This document shows, piece by piece, positions 54,506 to 63,701 of a stretch of 64,000 nt of DNA. This stretch comes from an uncultured Dehalococcoidia bacterium. Its GTDB lineage: Bacteria > Chloroflexota > Dehalococcoidia > Lucifugimonadales > UBA1123. Every line of letters starts with the position of its first letter. The first letter of the stretch is position 1. The notes under the pieces were generated by a model. That model did not search any database, was not told the DNA's origin, and saw only the letters and a list, made by a program, of their open reading frames with translations. The position numbers and the translations under genes are program-made. The DNA is taken from the NCBI GenBank assembly GCA_951812505.1, contig CATOSI010000002.1, positions 248,001 through 312,000 of the forward strand, read 5' to 3'.

Positions 54506-56599
54506 TCATTTCTCGATCCTCACCGCGCACACCTTGAACTCCGGCATCCGGCTTATGGGGTCGAGCGCGGGATTCGTGAGCCTGTTCGCTGCCTGGCGAC
54601 CACCCCAGTGGAACGGCACGAAGACCGTGTCATGCCGGATACCCGCGCTTATTCGCACTGTGAACTCGGCGGCGCCGCGCCGGGTGGTCAGGAATACGCG
54701 CTCTCCGTCGTTGAGACCGTAGGACCGGGCCGTGGATGGATGGATCTCGGCGCATGGATTCGGCTCCACGCGGCGCAGGTCTTCTATCCTGCGAGTCTGG
54801 GTGCCGGACTGGTACTGCGCCATGACGCGCCCGGTCGTCAGAAAGAGCGGGTACTCGGTATCCGGCATCTCGGCGGACAGACTGTATCCTGTCGAATGGA
54901 ACCTGGCGCGTCCGTCGGAAGTCGGGAAGCTGTCCACGAACATCCTCGGAGTGCCCGGATGCGACTCGTCGGGGCACGGCCAGAACACGCCCTCCGACTT
55001 CTCTATCCTCTCGTAGGTGATTCCCGAATAGTCCGCCGGGCCTCCCGCGCTGGCGCGTCTCAGTTCGTCGAAGACATCTGCGGGGCTCTCAAAATCGAAA
55101 TACTGACCTCTTCCCAGGCGTTGGGCGAGTTCGCGCAGTATTTCCAGTTCGTCTCTAGCGCCTGGCACAGGGTCGAACGCGCGACGCCGCAGTATGACCC
55201 TGCCCTCCAGGTTGGTCATCGTGCCTTCCTCTTCCGCCCACTGCGCCGTCGGCAGAACCACGTCCGCCAACTCCGCCGTCTCCGACAGGAAGAAGTCCCC
55301 GACTACCAGAAAGTCCAGGGAACGCAGCTTCGCCTCCACGTTTATGACGTTCGGCGCGGACACAGCTACGTTTGAGCCGAATACCATCAGCGAGCGCACG
55401 TTGCCATCCTGTCCCAGCGAGTCCAGCAGCTCATACGCGGACGGCCCGGGCATCGGCAGTTCGGACTCCGGCACTCCCCACACGTCGGAAACGTAGCGAC
55501 GAGCGTCGGGATCGGCGAGCAGCCTGTAACCGGGCAGCTGGTCCGACTTCTGGCCGTGTTCGCGTCCACCCTGGCCGTTCCCCTGACCCGTAAGACAGCC
55601 GTATCCGCTGTTCCGCCTGCCCACCAGACCGAGTGCGAGTGCGATGTTTATATAGGAGAGTGTGTTGTTGACACCCTGGGCCTGCTGCTCCGCGCCCCTG
55701 GCTGTCAGTATCATCGCCGAAGAGCGCGACTCTCCCAGCATCCGCGCCGCGCGTACTATCTGCGCCTCCGGGACACCCGTGATGCGCTCCACTCTGCCCG
55801 GCCAGTAAGACCCCGAACTCGCCTTCGCAAGCTCGAAGTCCGCCGTGCGTTCTCTTATGTAGTCTTCGTCTATCAGACCCTCCACGATCATGACGTGGAG
55901 CAGCCCGTTCGCAAGCGCGGCGTCAGTGCCGGGAGTGAGTTGCAGGTGTAGGTCGGCCCTCTGCGCCGTGGGCGTCAGACGCGGGTCCGCGACTATCAGC
56001 CTGCCACCCACCTCCTGCTGACGTCCGAAATACTGCATTATCGGCGGCATCGTTTCAGCGGCATTGCTCCCAACGAGCAGAATAGTCTTTGCGCCGGCTA
56101 TATCCTCCACAGGGAAAGGGAGTCCCCTGTCAACCCCGAACGCCCTGATTGACGCCCCCGCCGCCGATGACATGCAGAACCGCCCGTTATAGTCAATGTT
56201 GGGCGTCCTGAGTGCGACCCGGGCGAACTTACCCATCAGGTAGGCCTTCTCATTCGTCAGAGAGCCGCCCCCGAACATCCCGACCGATTCTGGCCCGTAC
56301 TTTGCCTGGGAGTCCCGGATCGCTTCCTCGATGCGGTCCATCGCCGCTTCCCAGCTTGCGGTCCGCAACTGACCGTCCGACGTGCGAATCAGGGGAATGC
56401 GCAGCCGTTCGGGGTGGGAGAGCGCTTCCGCCGCCGTCCACCCTTTGAGACAGAGCGCGCCCTTGTTGACCGGAAAGTCCTCGTTGCCGACGACTATCGC
56501 CTGCTCAGGCTCGCCCGATATGTTCATCCCGCACTGGAACGCGCAGTAGGGGCAGTGCGTCTGGGTGGTCTTTGAGGGCGTCTGAATCTGTGTGCTCAT
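54506..56599 (-). CDS. nasA: assimilatory nitrate reductase catalytic subunit
   Basis: Molybdopterin oxidoreductase, 697 residues. The N-terminal 4Fe-4S ligands are in HCPYCAFQCGMN and GALCLKGW; the Mo site has Cys in YNGRFCMSSAAGASI; molybdopterin-binding motifs include TLSYINIALALGLVGRRNSG and FLTTGRVMAQYQSGTQTRR. No Tat signal, so it is cytoplasmic, as expected for assimilation. Its place upstream of nirB sets the substrate as nitrate rather than formate. It is the first gene of the operon, and its AUG lies in the arm of an inverted repeat. Confidence 0.93.
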   Translation of the reverse strand: MSTQIQTPSKTTQTHCPYCAFQCGMNISGEPEQAIVVGNEDFPVNKGALCLKGWTAAEALSHPERLRIPLIRTSDGQLRTASWEAAMDRIEEAIRDSQAKYGPESVGMFGGGSLTNEKAYLMGKFARVALRTPNIDYNGRFCMSSAAGASIRAFGVDRGLPFPVEDIAGAKTILLVGSNAAETMPPIMQYFGRQQEVGGRLIVADPRLTPTAQRADLHLQLTPGTDAALANGLLHVMIVEGLIDEDYIRERTADFELAKASSGSYWPGRVERITGVPEAQIVRAARMLGESRSSAMILTARGAEQQAQGVNNTLSYINIALALGLVGRRNSGYGCLTGQGNGQGGREHGQKSDQLPGYRLLADPDARRYVSDVWGVPESELPMPGPSAYELLDSLGQDGNVRSLMVFGSNVAVSAPNVINVEAKLRSLDFLVVGDFFLSETAELADVVLPTAQWAEEEGTMTNLEGRVILRRRAFDPVPGARDELEILRELAQRLGRGQYFDFESPADVFDELRRASAGGPADYSGITYERIEKSEGVFWPCPDESHPGTPRMFVDSFPTSDGRARFHSTGYSLSAEMPDTEYPLFLTTGRVMAQYQSGTQTRRIEDLRRVEPNPCAEIHPSTARSYGLNDGERVFLTTRRGAAEFTVRISAGIRHDTVFVPFHWGGRQAANRLTNPALDPISRMPEFKVCAVRIEK

Positions 56600-56639
56600 A
56601 CTCTGAATATATGAATGAGAGTTCAGCTATCAGAGTATG
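56597..56639 (-). promoter_or_regulatory. 10-bp inverted repeat covering the nasA start codon
   Basis: CATACTCTGA (56597-56606) and TCAGAGTATG (56630-56639) pair perfectly across 23 bases. On the mRNA the second arm ends with the AUG of nasA, so the start would be hidden in a hairpin. A protein operator is the alternative. Confidence 0.55.
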
Positions 56640-56721
56640 TGAAATTTTTTACGAAGTTATTTCGCAGAGGTAAAATATATATTACCGACCCGTTAACAAA
56701 GTGTTACGTTGACACTGGAAG

Positions 56722-57639
56722 TCACCGCACCGTTTCGTTTCTCAGGTCAATGGCCTTTTCGGCTACTGTCGTGAGCATTCTCCATGCGGTCTCGTGGTGG
56801 GTTGTGGCCTCGACGTCGTCGTAGTAGGTGTCGAGCAGGATGTGGGTGCAGCCGAGGGCCTGCAGTCCATCGAGGTCGGACCTGATCTGGTCGAGACTGC
56901 CTTCGCCGGCGATGCGCTGGTCCTCGGACATGGGCGACTCGGTGATGCGCAGGCGTATCCTCGGACAGAGCGCGGGCATAGGCATCTGCTCGCGGTCCGC
57001 CATCTCGCGCAGGCGAGGAATCTCCCTGTCTTTGAAATCGGACACGCGTATCCTGATCGGGTGCCAGCCGTCTCCGTAACGCACAGTCCGGCGTAGCGCT
57101 CCGTCGCTCGCGCCCCCGACCCAGATGGGCGGGTGAGGCTCGCGGACGGGACGCGCAGCGGTGTCAACATCGGTGAACGAGACGTACCGCCCCTCGTACG
57201 AGGCGACGTCCTGCGTCCACAGTGCCTTGATTGCCGCAAGGTAGTCGTCAGTTATGGCTCCTCTCTGGCGGAACGGGACGTTGAGCGCGTCAAACTCCCG
57301 CTCGGCCCAGCCGACGCCGACGCCGAGGATGAACCTGCCTCCACTAAGCTGATCAACATTGGCCCCTGCCCTCGCGATCTCCAGCGGACTTCGGTACGGC
57401 AGAATGGCGACTGTGGTGCCGATCTCCATGGACTGGGTGGTAGCGGCGAGCCAACCCATCGTCGTCAGCGGCTCGTAGAACGGGGCCGGGTACCTGGAGC
57501 TGACGTCCGGTGTGACGGCGATGTGGTCGGAGCTCATGATCAGGTGGTAGCCTATGGCTTCGACCAGGTTCACGGAGCGGGTCAGCGATTCGGGGTTGGC
57601 GCCCGGACCGAAGTTGATGAGATTGACGCCGAATTTCAT
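56722..57639 (-). CDS. LLM-class F420-dependent-type oxidoreductase
   Basis: 305 residues, luciferase-like TIM barrel. MKFGVNLINFGPGANPESLT, the SSDHIAVTPDV loop, EIGTTVAILPYRSPLEIARA, DQLSGGRFILGVGVGWAERE and PIWVGGASDGALRRTVRYGD are the family's conserved parts. The cofactor is F420 or FMN; the substrate is unknown. LLM enzymes are greatly expanded in SAR202 Chloroflexota. It is divergent from the RidA gene. Confidence 0.9.
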   Translation of the reverse strand: MKFGVNLINFGPGANPESLTRSVNLVEAIGYHLIMSSDHIAVTPDVSSRYPAPFYEPLTTMGWLAATTQSMEIGTTVAILPYRSPLEIARAGANVDQLSGGRFILGVGVGWAEREFDALNVPFRQRGAITDDYLAAIKALWTQDVASYEGRYVSFTDVDTAARPVREPHPPIWVGGASDGALRRTVRYGDGWHPIRIRVSDFKDREIPRLREMADREQMPMPALCPRIRLRITESPMSEDQRIAGEGSLDQIRSDLDGLQALGCTHILLDTYYDDVEATTHHETAWRMLTTVAEKAIDLRNETVR

Positions 57640-57718
57640 TATTCTTTCCTTTCTGTTTTCTCTTGCGGCGCTGTCCGCAATGAATGATAATCGAACATGG
57701 CTGTTAGGAGAATTAACG

Positions 57719-58231
57719 ATGACCTACACTCTCGCCGATTTGGACGCCATGAGCATAGAGGACGCCCAGGCGCTGTCATTCGAGGAAAGGGACGCGCTTC
57801 TGGACCTCATTATCGCAGATGGGCGGCACCAGACGACGGACCTCGACTCGTACCGCGTGGGGCTTTACGGGGACTACTTCGACGAAGACCTGACGCGGAT
57901 GCTGAAGGTGAGGGCGATCAAAGTTCACGTCAGGGGAACGACGGCGTCCGGGTTCGACGGCACGCTTGCGGGGGAGTCCGACGAAGAGCAATACCGCGCG
58001 GCCTTCCGGCATGTGCAACGGTCGCTCGAGGCGGCGGGAACGGACTACAGCCGCGTCGTCACGCTGGTCGTCTTCCTGACGGACATGGACAAGTGGTCGC
58101 TGCTGAATGAGATCTACAGCGAGTTCATCTCCAGCATGCCGTGCAGGGCTGTGATTGGGACGACCGGTCTGGCGCAGCCGCCGTTGACGATAGAGATTGT
58201 GAACTGCATAGCGTATAGGGTGGCAGTGTAG
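57719..58231 (+). CDS. RidA family (YjgF) protein with N-terminal extension
   Basis: 170 residues from ATG 57719, with TTAGGAG upstream. The RidA domain covers about 60-170: VRGTTASGFDGTLAGESDEE, RHVQRSLEAAGTDYSRVVTL, then PCRAVIGTTGLAQPPLTIEI with the conserved Arg. RidA proteins hydrolyse reactive enamines or imines. The first 55 residues (LADLDAMSIEDAQALSFEER) are an acidic helical addition not usual for the family. The partner may be the divergent LLM gene. Confidence 0.88.
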   Translation: MTYTLADLDAMSIEDAQALSFEERDALLDLIIADGRHQTTDLDSYRVGLYGDYFDEDLTRMLKVRAIKVHVRGTTASGFDGTLAGESDEEQYRAAFRHVQRSLEAAGTDYSRVVTLVVFLTDMDKWSLLNEIYSEFISSMPCRAVIGTTGLAQPPLTIEIVNCIAYRVAV

Positions 58232-58321
58232 GGGGCTGGCCCATGGATTGCCGAGCGGTTGGCCTCCTTGTGGATTCCTGCTTTCGGAGACCTTACCAGT
58301 TAACCCACCAGTCATCACCTG

Positions 58322-58337
58322 TTGATTTATAAATCAA
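58322..58337. promoter_or_regulatory. 16-bp perfect AT-rich palindrome upstream of purM
   Basis: TTGATTTATAAATCAA lies 90 bases after the RidA gene and 150 before purM. It could be a repressor site for purM or part of a terminator. Nothing else is seen in the 58232-58485 gap. Confidence 0.35.
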
Positions 58338-58485
58338 GATATATGACTGGGCAGATCCGACCGCCATCCGACAGGATATGTTCAGTGCCGAACGAGATGC
58401 CCACTTTCGATACACTTCTCCCATGTTACCAAGCGCCCCGACGCGGTTATAATCCAGTCATCCCAATAACATGGACACAGCCCGA

Positions 58486-59498
<1,013 letters not shown>

Positions 59499-59502
<4 letters not shown>

Positions 59503-59805
59503 TTGTTCTCCTCGATGAGAAGGACTAAGATGCCAGCGCCGTCGGCACGCTCCTGGTCCAGGGAGTGAATGTTATAGCCTGCGACGACCGCTATCGTGTC
59601 CTGCCCGAAAACTACTCCCAAGGCTTCAGCGGATTGTCGAACCCTCTCTATGTCGCTCCAATCGCACCGGCATACTGAGAAATTCCTCAGTGAGCAGTGT
59701 GCGCAGCAAAAGTTTCTGAGCTTCAGGATTGGCTTGAAGCTCAGCGATGATGCGGGCCACGAGGGACTCGGGATCAATCTGTGTAGATGTGGACGCTGTT
59801 GCCAT
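59499..59805 (-). pseudogene. internally deleted DUF3782-like nuclease remnant
   Basis: From ATG 59805 the start reads MATASTSTQIDPESLVARII then ELQANPEAQKLLLRTLLTEE, like the N-terminus of coiled-coil PD-(D/E)xK proteins of Chloroflexota and cyanobacteria. The frame stops after SMPVRLERHREGSTIR. The other frame gives the usual C-terminus directly after (ALGVVFGQDTIAVVAGYNIH, ILVLLIEENN). The middle, with the nuclease core, is gone. Confidence 0.6.
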
Positions 59806-59959
59806 TGTCCGATTGTTTACTCCGCGCGAATTTGGGACAGGTGTTCAGTTACCCGTTCACTCAGGATACGGAGGATGGCAGGATTGAGTCAAGCACGCCC
59901 ATTGACCCGGCTCGATCCTGAAGCGTAAGATTATTTAATACTGTCCAGGGGGTGGGTAT

Positions 59960-60217
59960 ATGGCAGAGAACGGACTCAAGATACGTCTGGAGTATTGTCA
60001 GCATTGAGGCCATGCTCTGCGCGCCGCCTGGATGGCGGGCGAGGCCCTGAGCCGCACTGGAGAGCACATCTCCGAATTCAACCTGATTCCCAGCGTACAC
60101 GGCATGTTCCATATTTATGTGAACGACGAACTGGTGGCTTCACACCAGCATCTGCCCGACGCCCACCTGTTCCCGGACCTCGAGGATATGATGGCCGCTA
60201 TCCTGTCCCGGATCTGA
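59960..60217 (+). CDS. SelW/Rdx-family selenoprotein with in-frame UGA
   Basis: From ATG 59960 (GGGGGTG upstream) codon 16 is TGA (60005-60007). Read as Sec, the 85-residue protein starts MAENGLKIRLEYCQHUGHAL: beta-strand, then CxxU (Cys13, Sec16) exactly where Rdx proteins (SelW, SelT, SelH) have their redox site. The rest, SVHGMFHIYVNDELVASHQH and LFPDLEDMMAAILSRI, matches the SelW GxFxVxVNGxLVxS...FPDxEDI pattern. Length fits SelW. Ordinary gene calls begin at Met25 and lose the active site. It is a probable thiol/selenol oxidoreductase. A Cys-to-stop mutation is the alternative. Confidence 0.8.
60008..60046 (+). promoter_or_regulatory. bacterial SECIS-like hairpin after the UGA
   Basis: CGC(G)CCGCC (60020-60028) pairs with GGCGGGCG (60034-60041), with one bulged G and the loop TGGAT (60029-60033). 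GGCC at 60008-60011 can pair with GGCC at 60043-60046. The loop starts 22 bases after the UGA and has G as its second base, as in bacterial SECIS elements read by SelB. Confidence 0.65.
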
Positions 60218-60395
60218 AGACCATCCCAAACAGCCCCGATGTCATAGTAAACAAGTCAGGACGGTCAGCGCTGGGTCGCAGGCTCAGACTCTAAGCAATC
60301 ACACCAGATAAGGGTGAAGGCTTAGCCTTCCTTGAAGCCCCAAACGGAGCCTTAGTACATTCATCCAACATCCCGCAGGCGGAGGTTTTGCAGCT

Positions 60396-61538
60396 ATGGT
60401 GACTTCACACCGGAGAGAACTTCGACGAGTATATGGCTTCGACGAGGTCGCAATCGCGCCCGGCTCGATCACGATCAACCCTGAACTCACCAGCACCGAT
60501 TTCTCAGTGGACGGCATAACCATCTCGACCCCCGTCCTGGGCGGAGCGATGGACGCGGTATCCTCCCCAAGTTTCGTGGGAGCGATGGACAGGCTTGGCG
60601 GAATGGCCGTAACCAACATGGAAGGCGTCCACAGCCGCTACGAAGACTCTCAGGGCGTAATCGCCGAGATAGTCGAAACCCCGCAGGCTAAGGTGACCTC
60701 CGTACTCCAGAAGGTTTACTCCGCCCCGCTTCGAGAGGAGCTTATCGGAAAGCGGGTCGAGGAGATAAAGGAAAGCGGCGCGAAGTGCGCCGTTTCGTTT
60801 ACCCCCGCGACCACCAAGAAACTCGCCCCGCTCGCCGCCGAGGCCGGAGCGGACGTAATCGTCGTACAGTCCACCGTCACCACCGCGCGCCACATATCCA
60901 AGAGCCAGCGCGGACTACGATTCCCCGAACTTCTGGAACTCGTCAACGTACCCGTAATCGTCGGCAACTGCGTCAGCTACGAAGTCGCCCTCGAGCTCAT
61001 GACCACCGGCATACACGGCGTCCTCGTCGGAGTCGGACCCGGCGCAGCCTGCACCACGCGCGAGGTAACCGGAGTCGGCATCCCCCAGGTAACCGCAACG
61101 ATGGACACCGCCGCCGCCAGGGACGAGTACTTCGACCGAACCGGACGCTACGTCCCGATCATCACCGACGGAGGCATACGCACTGGCGGAGACCTGTGCA
61201 AGGCCATCGCCTCTGGCGCCGACGCCGTCATGATCGGAACTCCTCTAGCTCAGTCCGAAGAAGCCCCGGGCGGCGGCTACAACTGGGGCATGGCGAATCC
61301 CGATCCCAACCTGCCGCGAGGCACCCGCGTCAACGTGGGCGTCAAGGGAACCCTCGAGCAGATACTCTTCGGCCCAAGCTCCGTCACCGACGGTACCCAG
61401 AACCTCGTCGGCGCGCTCAACATCTGCCTGGGCATGGTCGGAGCCGAGAACATCCGCGAAATGCACGAGGTCGCCGAAGTCGTCGTAGCTCCCTCCATCA
61501 AGACCGAGGGCAAGCACTACCAGCTCGGCCTGGAATAG
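60396..61538 (+). CDS. guaB: GuaB3-type IMP dehydrogenase
   Basis: 380 residues without CBS domains, the GuaB3 type. The barrel has GGAMDAVSSPSFVGAMDRLG, VPVIVGNCVSYEVALELMTT, the catalytic Cys loop GVGPGAACTTREVTGVGIPQ, and PIITDGGIRTGGDLCKAIAS with GADAVMIGTPLAQSEEAPGG. It oxidises IMP to XMP with NAD for GTP synthesis, or is a paralogue of the main enzyme. GGAGG lies 10 bases before ATG 60396. The leader holds a small hairpin (60316-60330). Confidence 0.92.
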   Translation: MVTSHRRELRRVYGFDEVAIAPGSITINPELTSTDFSVDGITISTPVLGGAMDAVSSPSFVGAMDRLGGMAVTNMEGVHSRYEDSQGVIAEIVETPQAKVTSVLQKVYSAPLREELIGKRVEEIKESGAKCAVSFTPATTKKLAPLAAEAGADVIVVQSTVTTARHISKSQRGLRFPELLELVNVPVIVGNCVSYEVALELMTTGIHGVLVGVGPGAACTTREVTGVGIPQVTATMDTAAARDEYFDRTGRYVPIITDGGIRTGGDLCKAIASGADAVMIGTPLAQSEEAPGGGYNWGMANPDPNLPRGTRVNVGVKGTLEQILFGPSSVTDGTQNLVGALNICLGMVGAENIREMHEVAEVVVAPSIKTEGKHYQLGLE

Positions 61539-61598
61539 TTAAGGCGAGACGTTCTACGGAATGTCTTGAAGTGTTGTTGTCGCAGTGAGTACACAGAC

Positions 61599-62294
61599 AT
61601 GACTACACGCACCAAGCGGGTTGTCCGAAACGGTGCCCCCAGAAACGACCTTGTCCTGAGCGCATACCAGGCGTCGAACGAGGATGTGTTCCCCAAAATC
61701 CTGGAACTCTATGTCCTCAGGGGTAGCGCCGTAGCCGACGTCACCTACGGCAAGGGCGTGTTCTGGAAGAATGTCGATCTGGGTAGATACCGACTTCTGC
61801 CGTCCGACATCACAGACGGTACCGACTGTCGCGATCTTCCATACAGAGATGGGGACGTAGATTGCGTGGTGTTCGACCCTCCTTATATGCACTCCCCGGG
61901 CGGCACTGCACACTCCAGCCAGAAACCATATGAAAGCTACTATCGCAACAACGGCACAGGTAATAGGACAGGAAGCAAATATCACGAAGCCGTGCTTGAA
62001 CTCTACATTGACGGTGGTCGCGAGGCTTACAGAGTACTGCGAGACCGAGGAATCCTGATTGTCAAGTGCCAGGACGAGATTTGTTCCAACCGGCAGCGAT
62101 TCACCCATGTCGAGATCATGCGGGAGTATGAAGACATCGGTTTTGTCGCTGAGGATCTGTTCGTGGTAATGCGCAACAACCGCCCAGGCGTAAGCCGTAT
62201 GGCAAGACAGGTACACGCGCGAAAAAACCACTCCTATTTCTTGGTCTTCTGGAAACGCGGCTCGACTGGTCAGATATGGGAACCGCCGAGTTGA
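61599..62294 (+). CDS. putative DNA methyltransferase of an R-M pair
   Basis: 231 residues from ATG 61599. Motif IV is DPPY (93-96, in [16 protein letters not shown]), motif I-like text is [14 protein letters not shown] (46-59), and the C-terminal [20 protein letters not shown] is the strand before the target domain. This marks an amino-methyltransferase of adenine-N6 or cytosine-N4. RNA-targeting relatives are possible. It overlaps the next gene, a PD-(D/E)xK nuclease, by 19 bases. Confidence 0.85.
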   Translation: MTTRTKRVVRNGAPRNDLVLSAYQASNEDVFPKILELYVLRGSAVADVTYGKGVFWKNVDLGRYRLLPSDITDGTDCRDLPYRDGDVDCVVFDPPYMHSPGGTAHSSQKPYESYYRNNGTGNRTGSKYHEAVLELYIDGGREAYRVLRDRGILIVKCQDEICSNRQRFTHVEIMREYEDIGFVAEDLFVVMRNNRPGVSRMARQVHARKNHSYFLVFWKRGSTGQIWEPPS

Positions 62295-62794
62295 ACTCGC
62301 TTGACCTCATGCTGGAGGTGATCAGAGATCATTCCCCAGTCTCGAAGTGGTCCGGAGCGACTCTTGAACCCTTCCGTCAGGTTGCAAATACTAACAGGGG
62401 TGACATCGGCGAGGACTTCATAGTCAGGTATTTGCAGCACTTTGGCCTCTCTGTTACTAAGAGCGAGTCAAGGGTGCATCCTTGGGACTTGGATATCGCT
62501 GGCCTTAAATTCGAGGTCAAGACCGCGTCCGAGGACAGCGGGGGCTCATTCCAGTTCAACCATATTCGTCTTGACCGAAGTTACGACTATCTCCTTTGCC
62601 TTGGAATACGTCCCGAGGAAATAGTGTTCAATGCTTGGAGGAAGGGAGAGGTTTCTGAAGGCGTCGCAGGAACTTTGGTGCGAATGGCCGAAGGTCAAAG
62701 CGTAACTCACAAGCTGACGAAAAGGCCGGACGACATGAGGAGCATCGAAGACATGCCCGACTGGATACGCAATATCGAGACGCTCTCCAACTGA
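62276..62794 (+). CDS. putative type II restriction endonuclease, PD-(D/E)xK
   Basis: 172 residues. The core is [20 protein letters not shown] (helix with Glu46), then [20 protein letters not shown], where Asp73, Glu80 and Lys82 make a PD-(D/E)xK site. The rest ([33 protein letters not shown]) is like protective restriction nucleases. Coupled to the methyltransferase by overlap, so the two form a small R-M system. The target site is unknown. Confidence 0.78.
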   Translation: MGTAELNSLDLMLEVIRDHSPVSKWSGATLEPFRQVANTNRGDIGEDFIVRYLQHFGLSVTKSESRVHPWDLDIAGLKFEVKTASEDSGGSFQFNHIRLDRSYDYLLCLGIRPEEIVFNAWRKGEVSEGVAGTLVRMAEGQSVTHKLTKRPDDMRSIEDMPDWIRNIETLSN

Positions 62795-62812
62795 TGTCCT
62801 CACGATAGAAAA

Positions 62813-62840
62813 ACGCCCCCTCCGGGTATGGAGGGGGCGT
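62813..62840. terminator. bidirectional terminator
   Basis: ACGCCCCCTCC and GGAGGGGGCGT form an 11-bp stem around GGGTAT, preceded by AAAA. It lies between the R-M pair and the convergent zinc-ribbon gene, so it can serve both. Confidence 0.85.
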
Positions 62841-62865
62841 TCTACGTTGACAGGATTGACTGACC

Positions 62866-63033
62866 TTACGCGGCGTTCTTCTTCGTCGCGTACTCCAGCA
62901 GCGAAGCCAGCCTGTTCGGGTCCACGATGTCCTCCATGTGGCCGCACTGGATGCACTCCTTATAGGAGCCGTACATGTCGCGGTTGGTGTGCATATCTCC
63001 CTTGCACCTGGGGCAGGCTTTCAATTCCAGCAT
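62866..63033 (-). CDS. small zinc-ribbon protein
   Basis: 55 residues, MLELKACPRCKGDMHTNRDM at the start, with two CxxC pairs (Cys7/Cys10 and Cys27/Cys30 in KECIQCGHMED) that can bind one zinc. AGGAGGG lies 8 bases before the ATG, and a terminator follows. It is too short for common gene callers, but the ribosome site, the paired cysteines and the terminator support it. Role unknown; it is perhaps a nucleic-acid or protein-binding accessory. Confidence 0.8.
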   Translation of the reverse strand: MLELKACPRCKGDMHTNRDMYGSYKECIQCGHMEDIVDPNRLASLLEYATKKNAA

Positions 63034-63138
63034 CTTGGCCCTCCTTATTTGGGTCCCCGTCAGCCCTGGCGAGTATTACTCTCGTTTCATCCGCTCGGAT
63101 GTGGGTAAAATGGACAGGGGCTGGCAACGATAAAACTT

Positions 63139-63205
63139 TTGACACCAGTTAATATGATTATGGTATATTATATCTATTGACACGCTTCATATCAAGTATT
63201 ATTAT
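63139..63205 (+). promoter_or_regulatory. tandem sigma-70 promoters of hspR-grpE
   Basis: The downstream promoter is TTGACA (63177-63182), 17 bases, TATTAT (63200-63205). An upstream one is TTGACA (63139-63144), 19 bases, TATATT. The leader to 63330 can fold (GGAGG/CCTCC near 63225). No clear HAIR repeat for HspR is seen. Confidence 0.65.
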
Positions 63206-63329
63206 TGTCTTGTAGCGACTAATCGGAGGTGACAGCCTCCTGACCGACTATCACCTTATATAACGAAACGAAAGTATAAATAGTTAGCGCGATTCGGCGA
63301 TTTTCGCGCCGGATTTTCCGGGAGTTCCT

Positions 63330-63668
63330 ATGGCTATGCAAGAAGGTGTTTACGTTATTAGCGTGGCCGCGCGCATTCTGGACATGCACCCCCAGACTTT
63401 ACGAAAATATGAAAGAGTGGGACTGATCATGCCGTCTCGGACCAGAGGCATGTCCCGCCTCTACTCCGACGAAGACATAGCGCGCCTCAAGCTGATCAAG
63501 CACCTGGTGGAAAATCTGGGACTCAACCATGCCGGCGTCCACCTCGCAATGGAACTCTTCAACCGCATGGTGCGGATGCGCAGGCAGTTGGCCGAACTTG
63601 AAGGCCAGCCTCTCAGAGTAGCGCTCAACGAGAGCTTGGACGAAATGTTCAAGATACTCGCCGGATGA
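63330..63668 (+). CDS. hspR: MerR-family heat-shock repressor HspR
   Basis: 112 residues. The MerR helix-turn-helix reads GVYVISVAARILDMHPQTLR, then KYERVGLIMPSRTRGMSRLY and SDEDIARLKLIKHLVENLGL, as in HspR of actinobacteria and Chloroflexota. It represses chaperone genes and normally acts with DnaK. It precedes grpE by 33 bases, so it autoregulates a chaperone operon. GGGAG lies 6 bases before the ATG. Confidence 0.92.
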   Translation: MAMQEGVYVISVAARILDMHPQTLRKYERVGLIMPSRTRGMSRLYSDEDIARLKLIKHLVENLGLNHAGVHLAMELFNRMVRMRRQLAELEGQPLRVALNESLDEMFKILAG

Positions 63669-63701
63669 CACGAAACCTGTAATTGGAGGACATAAAGCTT
63701 A

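Noticed and set aside
60299-60395. Riboswitch upstream of guaB
   Set aside because: Only one 6-bp hairpin (60316-60330) is visible; no purine-riboswitch-like core was recognised.
63139-63330. HAIR operator (CTTGAGT-N7-ACTCAAG) before hspR
   Set aside because: Only CAAG and CTTG halves 12 bases apart were found near 63194-63213; too weak to call.
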